A DNA stretch of 34,656 bases, taken from an uncultured Clostridia bacterium (GTDB lineage: Bacteria > Bacillota > Clostridia > Christensenellales > Borkfalkiaceae). The DNA lies in assembly GCA_947588985.1 (NCBI GenBank), contig CANQBG010000015.1, positions 1-34,656 on the forward strand, in the 5' to 3' direction. The position numbers and the translations under genes are program-made. Positions 22,678 through 30,989 of the stretch are shown piece after piece. Each line of letters starts with the position of its first letter. Position 1 is the first letter of the stretch. Below the pieces are notes generated by a model that searched no databases, was not told the DNA's origin, and saw only the letters and a list, made by a program, of their open reading frames with translations.

Positions 22678-24108
22678 TTACCGGCGTTTTCCCGCGCGCA
22701 TGACCGCACGGATGCGCTTTTGTTTGTCCCGCTCGATCTCGCTCTGCGCGGCGGCCGGCGGCGTTCGCGGACGGCTCATGAGATAGTATCTGAGCTCGTC
22801 CATCGCGTGGTCGTCCCTCTTTACGGGGCGTTCGTCGCTTCCCCAGAAGTATCCCTTGAACTCGCGGATCATGTGGACGCAGTTGGAGAAGATATAGAGA
22901 TCGGGGAAGCTGTTTTTGCGGGAGAGGTAACTCTTGACCTGCGCGATCCCGCTATACAGGTCCTTATCCACGAGGGGAGAGACGAGAATGCCGCGGTCTT
23001 GGAAGAGCTCCGAAACGCTCTTCTGCGCGGCGAGCGTCCTCGCTTCGGCGGCCGCGTCGATGAGGGCCTCGAGCCTCCCCTTCCCGTCCCGCTTCCAACC
23101 GAGCTTCTCGGAGATGGCGTCGATCGCGGCGGCATGTTCATCCACCCCCGCCCCCGCGAGATAGTGCTCCGCGACGACGTAGACGTTCCCGTCGTTGTCC
23201 ACCGCGTACCAATGGGCGGAGAGCGGATTTTTGAGCCCGGGGTCGATGGAGATGGTATCCTGCCACGCAGGCGGCACGTCGAAGGGGGGAATGACGTGCA
23301 CGCTCTCGTCGAATTCGGGGTAGACGAGCCCCTCGCGCATGCAGAACTTCCCATAGCGGCGGGATTGCAGCGTCGTCTCGTCCATGGTGCTCTCGAGGAG
23401 GGCGATCTCCTTCTTGGAGAGGTAGGGATTATCCGCCCACTCCATGAATTCATACCAGATCTCGGGGTCGTTTTTGGGATTGAGGTAGATGCGTTCATAG
23501 GCAAAGGTGAGGCCCTTTAAGGGCGTCATGGTGCCGAAGATATCCCCCTCCTTATCGACGACGCGCATGCGGCATTCCTCATAGATGTCCTCGGGCGGCT
23601 CCTCGTCGAACCACACGAAGTCGAGCGAGCTGCCCTGAAAGCGCTCCCGCCCCATCTCGCAGCTCTTGAAGCCGATCACCGACGTCCCCCCGAACACGTT
23701 TTTCACGAGAATTTGATCGATGACCCCGGACATGGGTGCGTCCTTTCTGCCGCTCGCCATCACGATGTCCGCGATCTGGTCGCTTCTTAGGTAGTGCAGG
23801 ATCTTCTTTTGGGCGACGTCGCGCTGGACCTGCGAGGTGAGCGAGACGACCCATCCGAACACATTGGGCCTGTTCTTGCGGTACGGATGGACGCCGCGTG
23901 CCATCCACACGGCCTCTACGGCTCCGCATTCCGTCTTGCCCGAGCGGTTGCCGCCGAACACCCAGCGGTTGCGCTTCTTGCACTTGTGGAAGGCGAGCTG
24001 TTTTTTGTGCTTTTTGGGGCCCTTGTTGTAGCGGGCGAGCGCGTCCTCCTCCCGCCGTTTTCGCTGTTCGGCCTCGATCGCCATGATTTTCTGCAATAAT
24101 TCGTCCAT
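22678..24108 (-). CDS. Phage terminase large subunit
   Basis: A 476-residue protein. The ATPase domain has 'GGNRSGKTE' (about residues 51-59) as Walker A and 'LDFVWFDEEPPEDIYEE' (about 161-177) as Walker B with the catalytic Glu, followed by a motif III-like 'GTMTPLKG'. The nuclease domain has 'ISIDPGLKN' (about 286) as the first Asp and 'KRDDHAMDELRYY' (about 430) as the last acidic pair. It would cut and pump phage DNA into the procapsid through the portal. Start choice is uncertain: ATG 24108 has only a weak purine stretch upstream, and an in-frame TTG at 24141 would add 11 residues. It is the first gene of the head module and shares a ~50-bp divergent region with a membrane-protein gene. 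All motifs are intact. Confidence 0.9.
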   Translation of the reverse strand: MDELLQKIMAIEAEQRKRREEDALARYNKGPKKHKKQLAFHKCKKRNRWVFGGNRSGKTECGAVEAVWMARGVHPYRKNRPNVFGWVVSLTSQVQRDVAQKKILHYLRSDQIADIVMASGRKDAPMSGVIDQILVKNVFGGTSVIGFKSCEMGRERFQGSSLDFVWFDEEPPEDIYEECRMRVVDKEGDIFGTMTPLKGLTFAYERIYLNPKNDPEIWYEFMEWADNPYLSKKEIALLESTMDETTLQSRRYGKFCMREGLVYPEFDESVHVIPPFDVPPAWQDTISIDPGLKNPLSAHWYAVDNDGNVYVVAEHYLAGAGVDEHAAAIDAISEKLGWKRDGKGRLEALIDAAAEARTLAAQKSVSELFQDRGILVSPLVDKDLYSGIAQVKSYLSRKNSFPDLYIFSNCVHMIREFKGYFWGSDERPVKRDDHAMDELRYYLMSRPRTPPAAAQSEIERDKQKRIRAVMRAGKRR

Positions 24109-24161
24109 ATTCGGCAAAACTTCGCGGAATTCGCCCTCCAAATTGCGCTATGCTTGCGCGT

Positions 24162-24869
24162 ATGGGAATGTTTCCGCGTATGAAAAATCTGCTGCTCGCA
24201 GCGCTGATGCTGATGCTCTGCTTTGCCGCGGCTCCCTCCGCGCGTACGGCCGCGCGCGCCGAATCCCTGCGCTACGCCGTCGCCGCCGATTCCAACGTCT
24301 GGTTCTACGCCGCCGAGAGCGAATCCGAGCGGCTCTTTCTCGTGCCCGAGACCTACTACGTCCGCGTCCTGAACGAGGGGGAGATCTTCACGGCCGTGGA
24401 ATACCTCGTCAACGACGCTCCCTACAAGAAAGTCATGGGCTACTGCCGCACCGAGGCGCTCACCTTTGTGGACTTCATCCCCGCGCGCCCCTTCCTCCGC
24501 AAGCAGATCACCGTCACCTATACCCTCCCCGGCCCCGGCACGCTCGGCGGCGAATTCTCGGGCGTGGAGAAAACGTTCGTCTACTACGGCATGCGCTACG
24601 ATGCCGGCGGCCTCTATTTTTATGTGCTCGCAGACGGGAAATTCGGCTACATCCCCGCGGAGGAGCCCATCGAATTCGAGCGCAACGACGACTGGCTCTC
24701 CGTGCCCACGCCGCCCACTTCGGGCGAATCGGAGGCACCCATGCCCGATGATAGCCCTTCCGTTTTACAGATCGTCGCCATCTGCGCGGTGGCACTCTGC
24801 GCCCTCGTCGTGGCCGCGCTCGTTTTGAAAGGGCGAAAAAACCCGCCGCGAGACGACCCCGACCCCTGA
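24162..24869 (+). CDS. Secreted, C-terminally membrane-anchored protein with SH3-like segments
   Basis: A 235-residue protein. Of the in-frame ATGs at 24150, 24162, 24168 and 24180, the last two also give a good signal peptide ('MKNLLLAALMLMLCFAAAPS'); none has a clear Shine-Dalgarno. A TATGCT at 24149-24154 would put a transcript start at 24162, but there is no matching -35. The exported part has short beta-strands ('VWFYAAESESERLFLVPETYYVRVLNEGE', 'VMGYCRTEALTFVDF', 'LYFYVLADGKFGYIPAEE') reminiscent of bacterial SH3 domains. A Pro/Ser linker, a C-terminal membrane helix ('ILQIVAICAVALCALVV'-like, about 205-223) and a short basic tail follow. The layout resembles that of the 25592-28114 protein. 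Its 3' end overlaps the opposite-strand gene by 105 bp. Function unknown. Confidence 0.65.
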   Translation: MGMFPRMKNLLLAALMLMLCFAAAPSARTAARAESLRYAVAADSNVWFYAAESESERLFLVPETYYVRVLNEGEIFTAVEYLVNDAPYKKVMGYCRTEALTFVDFIPARPFLRKQITVTYTLPGPGTLGGEFSGVEKTFVYYGMRYDAGGLYFYVLADGKFGYIPAEEPIEFERNDDWLSVPTPPTSGESEAPMPDDSPSVLQIVAICAVALCALVVAALVLKGRKNPPRDDPDP

Positions 24870-25328
24870 GGTCATCCGATAGAGCCCCTGCCCGCCCCGC
24901 CTGCACGAGAGCACGCGCGCCAGCCGGCGAAAGGGCCCGTAGCCCGAAAAACTATTTTGGAATGCCTCCTCGGTGAGGCCGTTTTCCTCAAGCGCCCGCT
25001 TCACCTTCTCGAGGCTCATCTCCTGCTTGCGATAGTAGGAGCGATCCCGCGTGACGGGCGCTTCTCCTTTGCGAAAATATTTACAGGCGACGAGGGCGCG
25101 TTCCTCCTCGTTCAACGTCTCGAGCGCGGCCTCCAAGCGCGCCTTGAGCCGATACAGCTCGCCCGCGCAGCGCATCTCTTCATAGACTTCCGCCGCCGAC
25201 TCCTCTGCCGGCCGCGGGCTGCGGTAGGAGAGCACCGCCTTGTTGCGCGCCGCCGCCTCCGAAGCCTCCGCCAACGACTGCAGGCAGGGGTATACATATA
25301 AAACCAGCTTTACCGTTATCTTCCTCAC
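24765..25328 (-). CDS. Sigma-region-4-like/helical conserved hypothetical protein with an aberrant C-terminus
   Basis: A 187-residue protein. GTG 25328 is preceded by GGAGG at 5 nt. The first ~135 residues look like a conserved soluble helical protein: 'ITVKLVLYVYPCLQSLAEA', a long helix, then 'LNEEERALVACKYFRKGE' and 'RSYYRKQEMSLEKVKRALEENGLTEEAF', reminiscent of a helix-turn-helix of the sigma-70 region-4 or phage ArpU type. The last ~45 residues, after 'FRRLARVL', are Arg/Gly/Cys-rich and lie partly antisense to the end of the neighbouring gene. That suggests that the ancestral stop was lost and translation now runs on. A TATAAT on the minus strand at 25388-25383 may be its -10; no good -35 is seen. 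It might regulate the nearby phage module, but that is a guess. Confidence 0.5.
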   Translation of the reverse strand: MRKITVKLVLYVYPCLQSLAEASEAAARNKAVLSYRSPRPAEESAAEVYEEMRCAGELYRLKARLEAALETLNEEERALVACKYFRKGEAPVTRDRSYYRKQEMSLEKVKRALEENGLTEEAFQNSFSGYGPFRRLARVLSCRRGGQGLYRMTSGVGVVSRRVFSPFQNERGHDEGAECHRADGDDL

Positions 25329-25554
25329 GCGTTCCTCCCCGGCGATTTGCCGTTGTGAATCCGAACATTTGTTTGTAATTTTATTATAGCACGTTCGTGC
25401 CGAAGTGGGTCCTCTGTCTGCCAAAATTTTCCGAAAAATTTTTTACGGCCCTTTTGCGGGGAAACGGTCCCGCGCGGTCCCCTCCCCGAAGGGCGGCCGT
25501 GCGGAAGTTTGGCAAGAAAATGCGGTCCGCTTTCAAGAATTTTCGGAAATCTTC

Positions 25555-25583
25555 TTGCCTTTGCGCGCGCGACATGTTATAAT
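25555..25583 (+). promoter_or_regulatory. Promoter predicted to give a leaderless mRNA
   Basis: TTGCCT (25555-25560) and TATAAT (25578-25583) with a 17-bp spacer. The predicted start is ~25590-25592, so ATG 25592 would be the first codon of the mRNA, and ATG 25586 would lie upstream of it. Confidence 0.6.
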
Positions 25584-25591
25584 ACATGCGT

Positions 25592-28114
25592 ATGAACACC
25601 AAGGTCAAACATCTCCTCTTCGGAGTTATGCTCATTTTCTTGGGGCTGTCCGTGCTGCTCGGCGCGCAACGGCTCACGGCGCATGCCGTCTCGTCGCTGC
25701 CCGATCTCGAAGCCGCGCTCGTCTCGCCCTCCTCCTATGAGGAGTACCTCCCCCTCCGCGCCCCCACCGACGTCGCCTTCTCGGCGGAACACATCGCCAT
25801 TGCCGACGGTGGCACCCTCTACGTCTACGACCGCGCCGAGGGGACGTATACTTCCGTCGCGCTCGCGAGCGGCCGCACCGCGTCTAAGGTGGGCTTTGCG
25901 GGCGAACGGCTCTTCGTGGCCGATACGGGCGTCGGCAACTTCTTCTATGAATACGACTACACAAGCAAGCAGCTCACCCAGCTTGCTTCCATCAACTGCT
26001 CCACCTTCCTCATCGAAGGGGACACCCTCTACACGGCGACGGTGAGCAGCGACACGCGCATCGGCGCCTACACCGTCTCCCAACTCGGCATAACTGCGGT
26101 CGCCCGCGATCTCGGGGTAGTCCACGAAAACAAGACCCCTTCGATGACCATGCTCGGCGGCACCCTCTATTGCGCTTTCGGGGACCGCGTCTTTCTGCCC
26201 GACGCCAACTCCGGGCTCTTTGGCGACAACGTCTTTTATCTCTCTGACAACGCTTCGCTTGCAACGGGAGTCAAGTCCGTCTGCGCCTATCGCGACGAGC
26301 TCTGCTACACCGCGCAGGGCGGGCTGTATGCGAGCGACCTCACCGCGCACAAGAGCCGTCTGCTCCTTGCGGGAGAGGATTTCGGCGCGCTCACGTCCTA
26401 TGGCGACGCGCTCTATGCCGTCTGCGGGACGGCCGTCCGCCAAATTTCCGCGAGCGGGGATACGGCCGCGTTTACGGGCTATGAGATCACTGCGGCGTCC
26501 TCCTCCGTCAACCGCCTTTCGGGCGCGGTGGACACGGCGCGGGCGGGCGACCTCCTCGTCACGGCCGACGCGGGCAACGGGCGGGTGAGCGTCCTCAACC
26601 TCAAGACGGGCACGTATGCCGAGGCCCTTCCCCCCGAGAACGCGCGCGATTTTTCTCCCCGCTATGTGGCGACGGACGGCAACCTCATCGCCGCGGCGAC
26701 GGAGAAGGCCGTCTATACCTGCACCTATGCGGAGGGGGAGACCATGCGCCTCGCGGTGGCCGAGAGCCTCGGGGAGGGCATCGTCCACGGGATCGCCTGC
26801 GTCTATGGCTCCGTCTACTATGTGACGGGCAACGCCTATGGGAAAGCGGGCGGCGCGGCCTCCTTCCACGAGAGTTTCGGCTCTCCCGCCGCGCTTGCGG
26901 CGGACGTCTATGGCGACCTCTACGTGGCCTACGATCATCTCGGCGTCGTGCGGTTCACCGAGCGGGAATTCGTCTCCGACAGCGGGGGCGAGAAGCTGAA
27001 TTACACCCTGCCCGCGGGGTTCACTTCCCTCCGTTCCGACTTCGAGGGCAACCTCTATTGCCTCGCCGCGGGCAACGTCTACCAAAACGGTTCCCTGCTC
27101 CTCTCCTGCGGGACTTCGGCGCAATTTGTGTATGCGGCCGCGGACATGCCCCTCTCGTTTGCGCTCGGCTACGAGGACAGCACGCTCTATTTGCTCTATG
27201 GGAATTACCTCGTAAAGACGGCCGTAGAGGAGATCCCCACCCTCGACGCCATCGACGCGGGCGGCGTCTTTGGGGAGGTCTTTACGGCGCACGCCGAAAG
27301 CGGCCTGCTCTGCGAGATCCCCGAAAACTCCATCGGCGTCCGCATCGACCTCGAAGCGATGCGCCGCGACGATCCCGAAAACTTCCCCTATCTCGCCTAC
27401 TATCGCACCGACGCGCCCATGCAAGGCGTGCTCGTGGCCACCAAGGATCGTTATGCCCTCGTCATCCTCTATGAGGTAGAGACGGCTTCCCGCGCCTTCA
27501 CGGCCACCCTCTTCCGCATGGACGACCCGCTCGAGCCCCTTCCTACCGAGGAATACTTCCGCGCCGAACAGCAGCGCGCCTATCTCTCGAGCGACGTCTC
27601 CTCCTACTACTACCCCTGCCTGCATCCCGCGCTCGCGCAGGACGCGCTTGCCCGGGGCACGGACGTGGAGGTGCGCGGCTATCTCAAGCTGCCCGAGCGC
27701 GACTATGCCCTCGTTTCCTACGGGGACCGCTTCGGCTACGTCCCCGCCGCCTATCTCACCGACGTGCGTCCCCTTCCCGAGGACGCGGGCGCCTATGAGC
27801 CCGCATGGCTCAAGGAGAGCGCGGAGGGCGTGCGCTTTACGGCAAGCGACGGCGAGGAGCTCCTCGTCACCGAGCGGACGCGCGTGGAACTCGTCGAAAA
27901 CGACGACGGGACCTATCTCGCGCGGCTCCTAAAGGACGGAAAGACGTATCGCGCCACCGTCACGGAGGGGCAGATCGACCGCGGCGAATCGGACGCGCTC
28001 CGCATCAGCCTCATCGTCATCCTCTTCGTGCTCGCGGTGGGGATCATCGCCGTCTACCTCTTCCTCCTGCCCAAAAAGAGTGAGATCGCAGACCTCCCCG
28101 AAAAGCGGTCCTGA
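25592..28114 (+). CDS. Secreted beta-propeller/SH3-like protein with C-terminal membrane anchor
   Basis: An 840-residue protein. It has an N-terminal signal sequence (MNTKVKHLLFGVML, hydrophobic stretch, then 'RLTAHA'). A large extracytoplasmic part follows, made of repeated blades ('HIAIADGGTLYVYDRAEG', 'AGERLFVADTGVGNFFYEYD', 'GDTLYTATVSSDTRIG', 'GDALYAVCGTAVRQIS', 'GSVYYVTGNAYG', 'YGDLYVAYDHLGVVRF'), a beta-propeller pattern to about residue 550. Then come SH3-like segments near 'YALVSYGDRFGYVPAAYL' (about 705-722), a membrane helix ('LIVILFVLAVGIIAVYLFLL', about 803-823) and a short Lys/Glu-rich cytoplasmic tail. ATG 25592 is chosen because the promoter predicts a start there. The likely role is sensing or scaffolding at the cell surface. 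No enzyme motif is visible and I cannot name a family. Confidence 0.65.
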   Translation: MNTKVKHLLFGVMLIFLGLSVLLGAQRLTAHAVSSLPDLEAALVSPSSYEEYLPLRAPTDVAFSAEHIAIADGGTLYVYDRAEGTYTSVALASGRTASKVGFAGERLFVADTGVGNFFYEYDYTSKQLTQLASINCSTFLIEGDTLYTATVSSDTRIGAYTVSQLGITAVARDLGVVHENKTPSMTMLGGTLYCAFGDRVFLPDANSGLFGDNVFYLSDNASLATGVKSVCAYRDELCYTAQGGLYASDLTAHKSRLLLAGEDFGALTSYGDALYAVCGTAVRQISASGDTAAFTGYEITAASSSVNRLSGAVDTARAGDLLVTADAGNGRVSVLNLKTGTYAEALPPENARDFSPRYVATDGNLIAAATEKAVYTCTYAEGETMRLAVAESLGEGIVHGIACVYGSVYYVTGNAYGKAGGAASFHESFGSPAALAADVYGDLYVAYDHLGVVRFTEREFVSDSGGEKLNYTLPAGFTSLRSDFEGNLYCLAAGNVYQNGSLLLSCGTSAQFVYAAADMPLSFALGYEDSTLYLLYGNYLVKTAVEEIPTLDAIDAGGVFGEVFTAHAESGLLCEIPENSIGVRIDLEAMRRDDPENFPYLAYYRTDAPMQGVLVATKDRYALVILYEVETASRAFTATLFRMDDPLEPLPTEEYFRAEQQRAYLSSDVSSYYYPCLHPALAQDALARGTDVEVRGYLKLPERDYALVSYGDRFGYVPAAYLTDVRPLPEDAGAYEPAWLKESAEGVRFTASDGEELLVTERTRVELVENDDGTYLARLLKDGKTYRATVTEGQIDRGESDALRISLIVILFVLAVGIIAVYLFLLPKKSEIADLPEKRS

Positions 28115-28202
28115 GCGAAAACGGGGCACCCATGTCCGAAAGCGGACATTCAAAATACGACAAAGGAATTGGAAAATACATTGATTCAAAGGCGGTAAAT
28201 TT

Positions 28203-29213
28203 ATGGCAACTTACCTTTCTCCCCTCGCGCCTCAGCGCGCCGACCCCTACCTCTATAAGCACACCGATGGGAAGTACTACTTCACGGCTACCTGCCCTCA
28301 CTACGACCGCGTGGAGATCCGCTGCGCCGACACCGTAAACGGGATCGCCACGGCAGAGCCCCGCGTCGTATGGACGAAACATCCCTTCGGCAAGATGGCG
28401 TGCCACGTCTGGGCGCCCGAGATCCACTTCATCATGGGCAAATGGGTCATCTACTTTGCCGCGGGCAACGTCCCCGGCAAGTGGAACATCCGCCCCTACA
28501 CCCTCATCTGCGAGGGCAGCGACCCCATGCGGGACGAGTGGGTGGAGGGCGGCATGATGCAGGCGGCCGCGGGAGACCCCTACCCCTTCACCAACTTCTC
28601 GCTCGACATGACGGTGTTTGAGCACCGCGGCAGGTGGTATACCATCTGGGCGCAGAAGTTCGGCACCCCCGAGGCCGAGAAGGACATCTCCAACCTCTAC
28701 ATTGCCGAGCTCGAGACGCCCACGAAGCTCAAGAGCTTCCACGTCCTCCTCTCCACGCCTGACTACGATTGGGAGCGCGACGGCGGCTTCTGGGTCAACG
28801 AGGCCCCCGCCATCCTCAAGCACGACGGCATGATCTACTGCGCATTCTCGGCCTCCGCGACGGGCGCGTGCTACTGCGTAGGGCTGCTGCGTGCCTCGGA
28901 GGACGACGACCTCATCGACCCGCGTTCGTGGAAGAAGGACCGCTACCCCGTGTTAAAGACGGACGCCTCCCTCAAGGTCTACGGCCCGGGGCACAACTGT
29001 TTCGTCCTCGGGGACGAAGGCGAACAGCTCGCGCTCGTCCACTTCCGCAACTACGAGACCATCCACGGCGACCCCCTCGATGACCACAACCGGCATGCCC
29101 ATGTCTTGAAGGTGGCCTTCCGGGAGGACGGCTCGCCCACCTTCCTCCTCCAAAAGGACGCGCTCTACAACGCCCCTTTCGAAAACGAGGCGCAAAAGAA
29201 CATCAACTCCTAA
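28203..29213 (+). CDS. Glycoside hydrolase family 43 (arabinosidase/xylosidase type)
   Basis: A 336-residue soluble protein without a signal peptide. It has the GH43 five-bladed propeller signature and all three expected acidic residues: Asp14 in 'RADPYLYK' (base), Asp135 in 'FSLDMTVFEHRGRWY' (pKa modulator) and Glu200 in 'WVNEAPAIL' (acid). 'HVWAPEIHFIMGKWVIYFAA' (about residues 67-87) is the usual second-blade motif. Family members are inverting enzymes that remove arabinose or xylose from plant polysaccharides; substrate cannot be read here. A purine-rich AAAGGCGG lies 7 nt before ATG 28203. A perfect terminator follows at 29231-29262. As a cytoplasmic enzyme it would act on imported oligosaccharides. 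It is 88 bp after the propeller/SH3 gene and probably transcribed separately. Confidence 0.85.
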   Translation: MATYLSPLAPQRADPYLYKHTDGKYYFTATCPHYDRVEIRCADTVNGIATAEPRVVWTKHPFGKMACHVWAPEIHFIMGKWVIYFAAGNVPGKWNIRPYTLICEGSDPMRDEWVEGGMMQAAAGDPYPFTNFSLDMTVFEHRGRWYTIWAQKFGTPEAEKDISNLYIAELETPTKLKSFHVLLSTPDYDWERDGGFWVNEAPAILKHDGMIYCAFSASATGACYCVGLLRASEDDDLIDPRSWKKDRYPVLKTDASLKVYGPGHNCFVLGDEGEQLALVHFRNYETIHGDPLDDHNRHAHVLKVAFREDGSPTFLLQKDALYNAPFENEAQKNINS

Positions 29214-29230
29214 GTCGCGCAAAGCACCCG

Positions 29231-29262
29231 AAAGCGGCGGCCGTCCCGGTCCGCCGCTTTTT
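29231..29262 (+). terminator. Intrinsic terminator of the GH43 gene
   Basis: AAAGCGGCGG (29231-29240) pairs with CCGCCGCTTT (29251-29260), followed by T's. It starts 18 bp after the stop codon. Confidence 0.85.
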
Positions 29263-29293
29263 GATGCGTTCAATAAAAATCCCCTCCCCTTCA

Positions 29294-29299
29294 TATACT
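29294..29299 (+). promoter_or_regulatory. Candidate -10 element of the murG gene
   Basis: TATACT lies 6 bp before ATG 29306, so a start near that ATG is predicted. No good -35 is seen at 17 bp (TTCAAT is 19 bp away). No correctly spaced Shine-Dalgarno precedes the ATG, which again hints at a leaderless mRNA. Confidence 0.35.
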
Positions 29300-29305
29300 G
29301 TAGGT

Positions 29306-30358
29306 ATGAAGAAGATCCTCTTTACGGGCGGGGGAAGCGCGGGGCATGTGGTGCCCAATCTCGCCCTCATGCGCGAGCTCCGCTACCTCTATGCCCTCTC
29401 CTACTTGGGCACGGGCGGCATCGAAAAGCGGCTGGTCACAGAGGCGGGCTATCCCTTTTCTCAGGTGGAGACGCCCAAGCTCCGCCGCTCCTTTTGCCTC
29501 GAAAATTTTGCCATCCCCTTCGCCCTCCGCCGCGCCAAAAAGGAGGCCCTCGCCGTCCTCCGAACGATCGGGCCAGACCTCGTCTTTTCCAAGGGGGGCT
29601 ACGCGAGTTATCCCGCCGTGTGGGCCGCCCATCGGCTCGGGATCCCCGTCCTCACCCACGAGAGCGACCTCTCCCCCGGCCTCTGTACCCGCCTCATTGC
29701 AAAAAAGTGCGCCTATGTCCTCACCTCCTTCCCCGAGACGGCCCGAAAATTTCCCAACGGGAAATACGTCGGCTCGCCCATCCGCAAGGAACTTTTGTGC
29801 TGTGAACGGGAGCGCGCCCTCCACAAATTCGGCTTCAGCGGCAAGAAGCCCGTCCTTCTCGCCTTTGGAGGCGGGAGCGGGAGCGCGGCCTTGAATTCGG
29901 CATTAGACGCCGCCCTCCCCCGCCTTTCGGAGAAGTTCGCGATCTTCCATATTCGCGGAAAAAACAGCCCCCCGCCGGAAAAAATTCCAACGGGGGAAAT
30001 CCTTTTTCGCACCTTTGAGGCGGACATGGGTGGCGCGTATGCGGCCGCGGACGTCGTTTTATCCCGCGCGGGGAGCAACACCGTCTTTGAGATTTTGGCC
30101 TTAAAAAAGAAGGCCGTGCTCGTGCCGCTCGAGCGCGGTTCGCGGGGCGACCAGCTCGAAAACGCCCGCTATTTCGAGGAGAAGGGGCTCGCCTTTGTCG
30201 TCCGCGAACACGCTTTGCCCGATCTTGCGGAGGCAGTCGAGGCGGCGTATGAGAGCGAAACTTTGCAAGCGGCCCTCTCCGCTTCCGACTACCTGAGCGC
30301 GACGGAGGAGATCGTGCGGCTCATCCGCGAACTTGCCGAGGGCGGGGCGAGCGAGTAG
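29306..30358 (+). CDS. murG: MurG: UDP-GlcNAc:undecaprenyl-PP-MurNAc-pentapeptide GlcNAc transferase
   Basis: A 350-residue GT-B glycosyltransferase. Its N-terminus 'ILFTGGGSAGHVVPNLAL' is the glycine-rich loop of MurG in the form usual in clostridia. 'LVFSKGGYASYPAVWAAHRLGIPVLTHESDLSPGL' (about residues 92-126) is the second conserved block. In the C-terminal domain, 'LLAFGGGSGSAALN' and 'ADVVLSRAGSNTVFEILALKKKAVLVPLE' (about 250-278) bind UDP-GlcNAc. It adds GlcNAc to lipid I at the inner face of the membrane to make lipid II for peptidoglycan. ATG 29306 is chosen over upstream in-frame starts by family alignment and the -10 at 29294-29299. The gene is not in a dcw cluster. Its last 70 bp overlap the convergent yunB gene. 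A lipid-I transferase paralogue cannot be excluded. Confidence 0.8.
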   Translation: MKKILFTGGGSAGHVVPNLALMRELRYLYALSYLGTGGIEKRLVTEAGYPFSQVETPKLRRSFCLENFAIPFALRRAKKEALAVLRTIGPDLVFSKGGYASYPAVWAAHRLGIPVLTHESDLSPGLCTRLIAKKCAYVLTSFPETARKFPNGKYVGSPIRKELLCCERERALHKFGFSGKKPVLLAFGGGSGSAALNSALDAALPRLSEKFAIFHIRGKNSPPPEKIPTGEILFRTFEADMGGAYAAADVVLSRAGSNTVFEILALKKKAVLVPLERGSRGDQLENARYFEEKGLAFVVREHALPDLAEAVEAAYESETLQAALSASDYLSATEEIVRLIRELAEGGASE

Positions 30359-30984
30359 CCGCCGCCAAAGAGGTCGGCCTGCAGGTAGGTCTCGGGGACC
30401 TTCCCCACGAGCACGCTCTCCGCGATCAAGACTTCGGTGAGCGAGGCGAAGTTGCTTGTCCCCGTCGGCATGATGATGGAGATATCCGCCACGATCTCGA
30501 GGTAGATGGAGTGCTTGGTCTGGTTGATGCCCGCGCTCTGAAAGGAGGAGACGAAGCGGCACTCCACATTGGAGATGGGGATGATCTTCATGTGCATCTT
30601 GGGCCCGAAGCCCGCCCACGCCTCGATGCCGAAGAAGGCGCCGAGCGGGACGTCTACGCCGTCCTCGCTCATTCTCTGCAAGTTCTGTTGCGACATGTAT
30701 GCCGTGTCGCGCGCGATGCGGTTGATGAGGAGGGGGTTGGAGGTGATGGCCGAGATCCCCTCCCCGTCGCGCTCCACCGTCACGAGGTCCTCATAGCGGA
30801 GCTCATCCGAGAGGGTGTAGTAGATGGCGTCGTTGACGGCCACCGTCGTAATGGAGCGCATGTTGGCCTCCGCGATGGATTTTAAGACGCGCGTCACATT
30901 GACGTGCAGGAGCACGACGAGAAGAAGCAAGATGAAAAGGATGGAGAGGGCGACCGTGAGCCCTCTTTTTCGCGCGCGCCTCAC
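30289..30984 (-). CDS. yunB: Sporulation protein YunB
   Basis: A 231-residue protein with a short basic N-terminus, one membrane helix ('LTVALSILFILLLLVVLL', about residues 9-26), and the rest outside. The family blocks are present: 'INRIARDTAYMSQQNLQRM', 'VPLGAFFGIEAWAGFGPKMHMKI', 'SAGINQTKHSIYLEI' and 'VPETYLQADLF'. In Bacillus subtilis, yunB is sigma-E dependent and contributes to spore formation. The start is a GTG with no well-spaced Shine-Dalgarno; a sigma-E-like -10 (30997-30990) lies 5 bp before it. The last ~22 residues ('SLAPPSASSRMSRT...') go beyond the usual family end and lie antisense to the murG end, as if the original stop was lost. A bidirectional terminator lies upstream at 31085-31112. 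Confidence 0.85.
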   Translation of the reverse strand: MRRARKRGLTVALSILFILLLLVVLLHVNVTRVLKSIAEANMRSITTVAVNDAIYYTLSDELRYEDLVTVERDGEGISAITSNPLLINRIARDTAYMSQQNLQRMSEDGVDVPLGAFFGIEAWAGFGPKMHMKIIPISNVECRFVSSFQSAGINQTKHSIYLEIVADISIIMPTGTSNFASLTEVLIAESVLVGKVPETYLQADLFGGGYSLAPPSASSRMSRTISSVALR

Positions 30985-30989
30985 ACGCT

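Noticed and set aside
25577-27625. 682-codon minus-strand open frame opposite the beta-propeller protein
   Set aside because: No ribosome binding site or domain. The plus strand has promoter, signal peptide, blades and membrane anchor.
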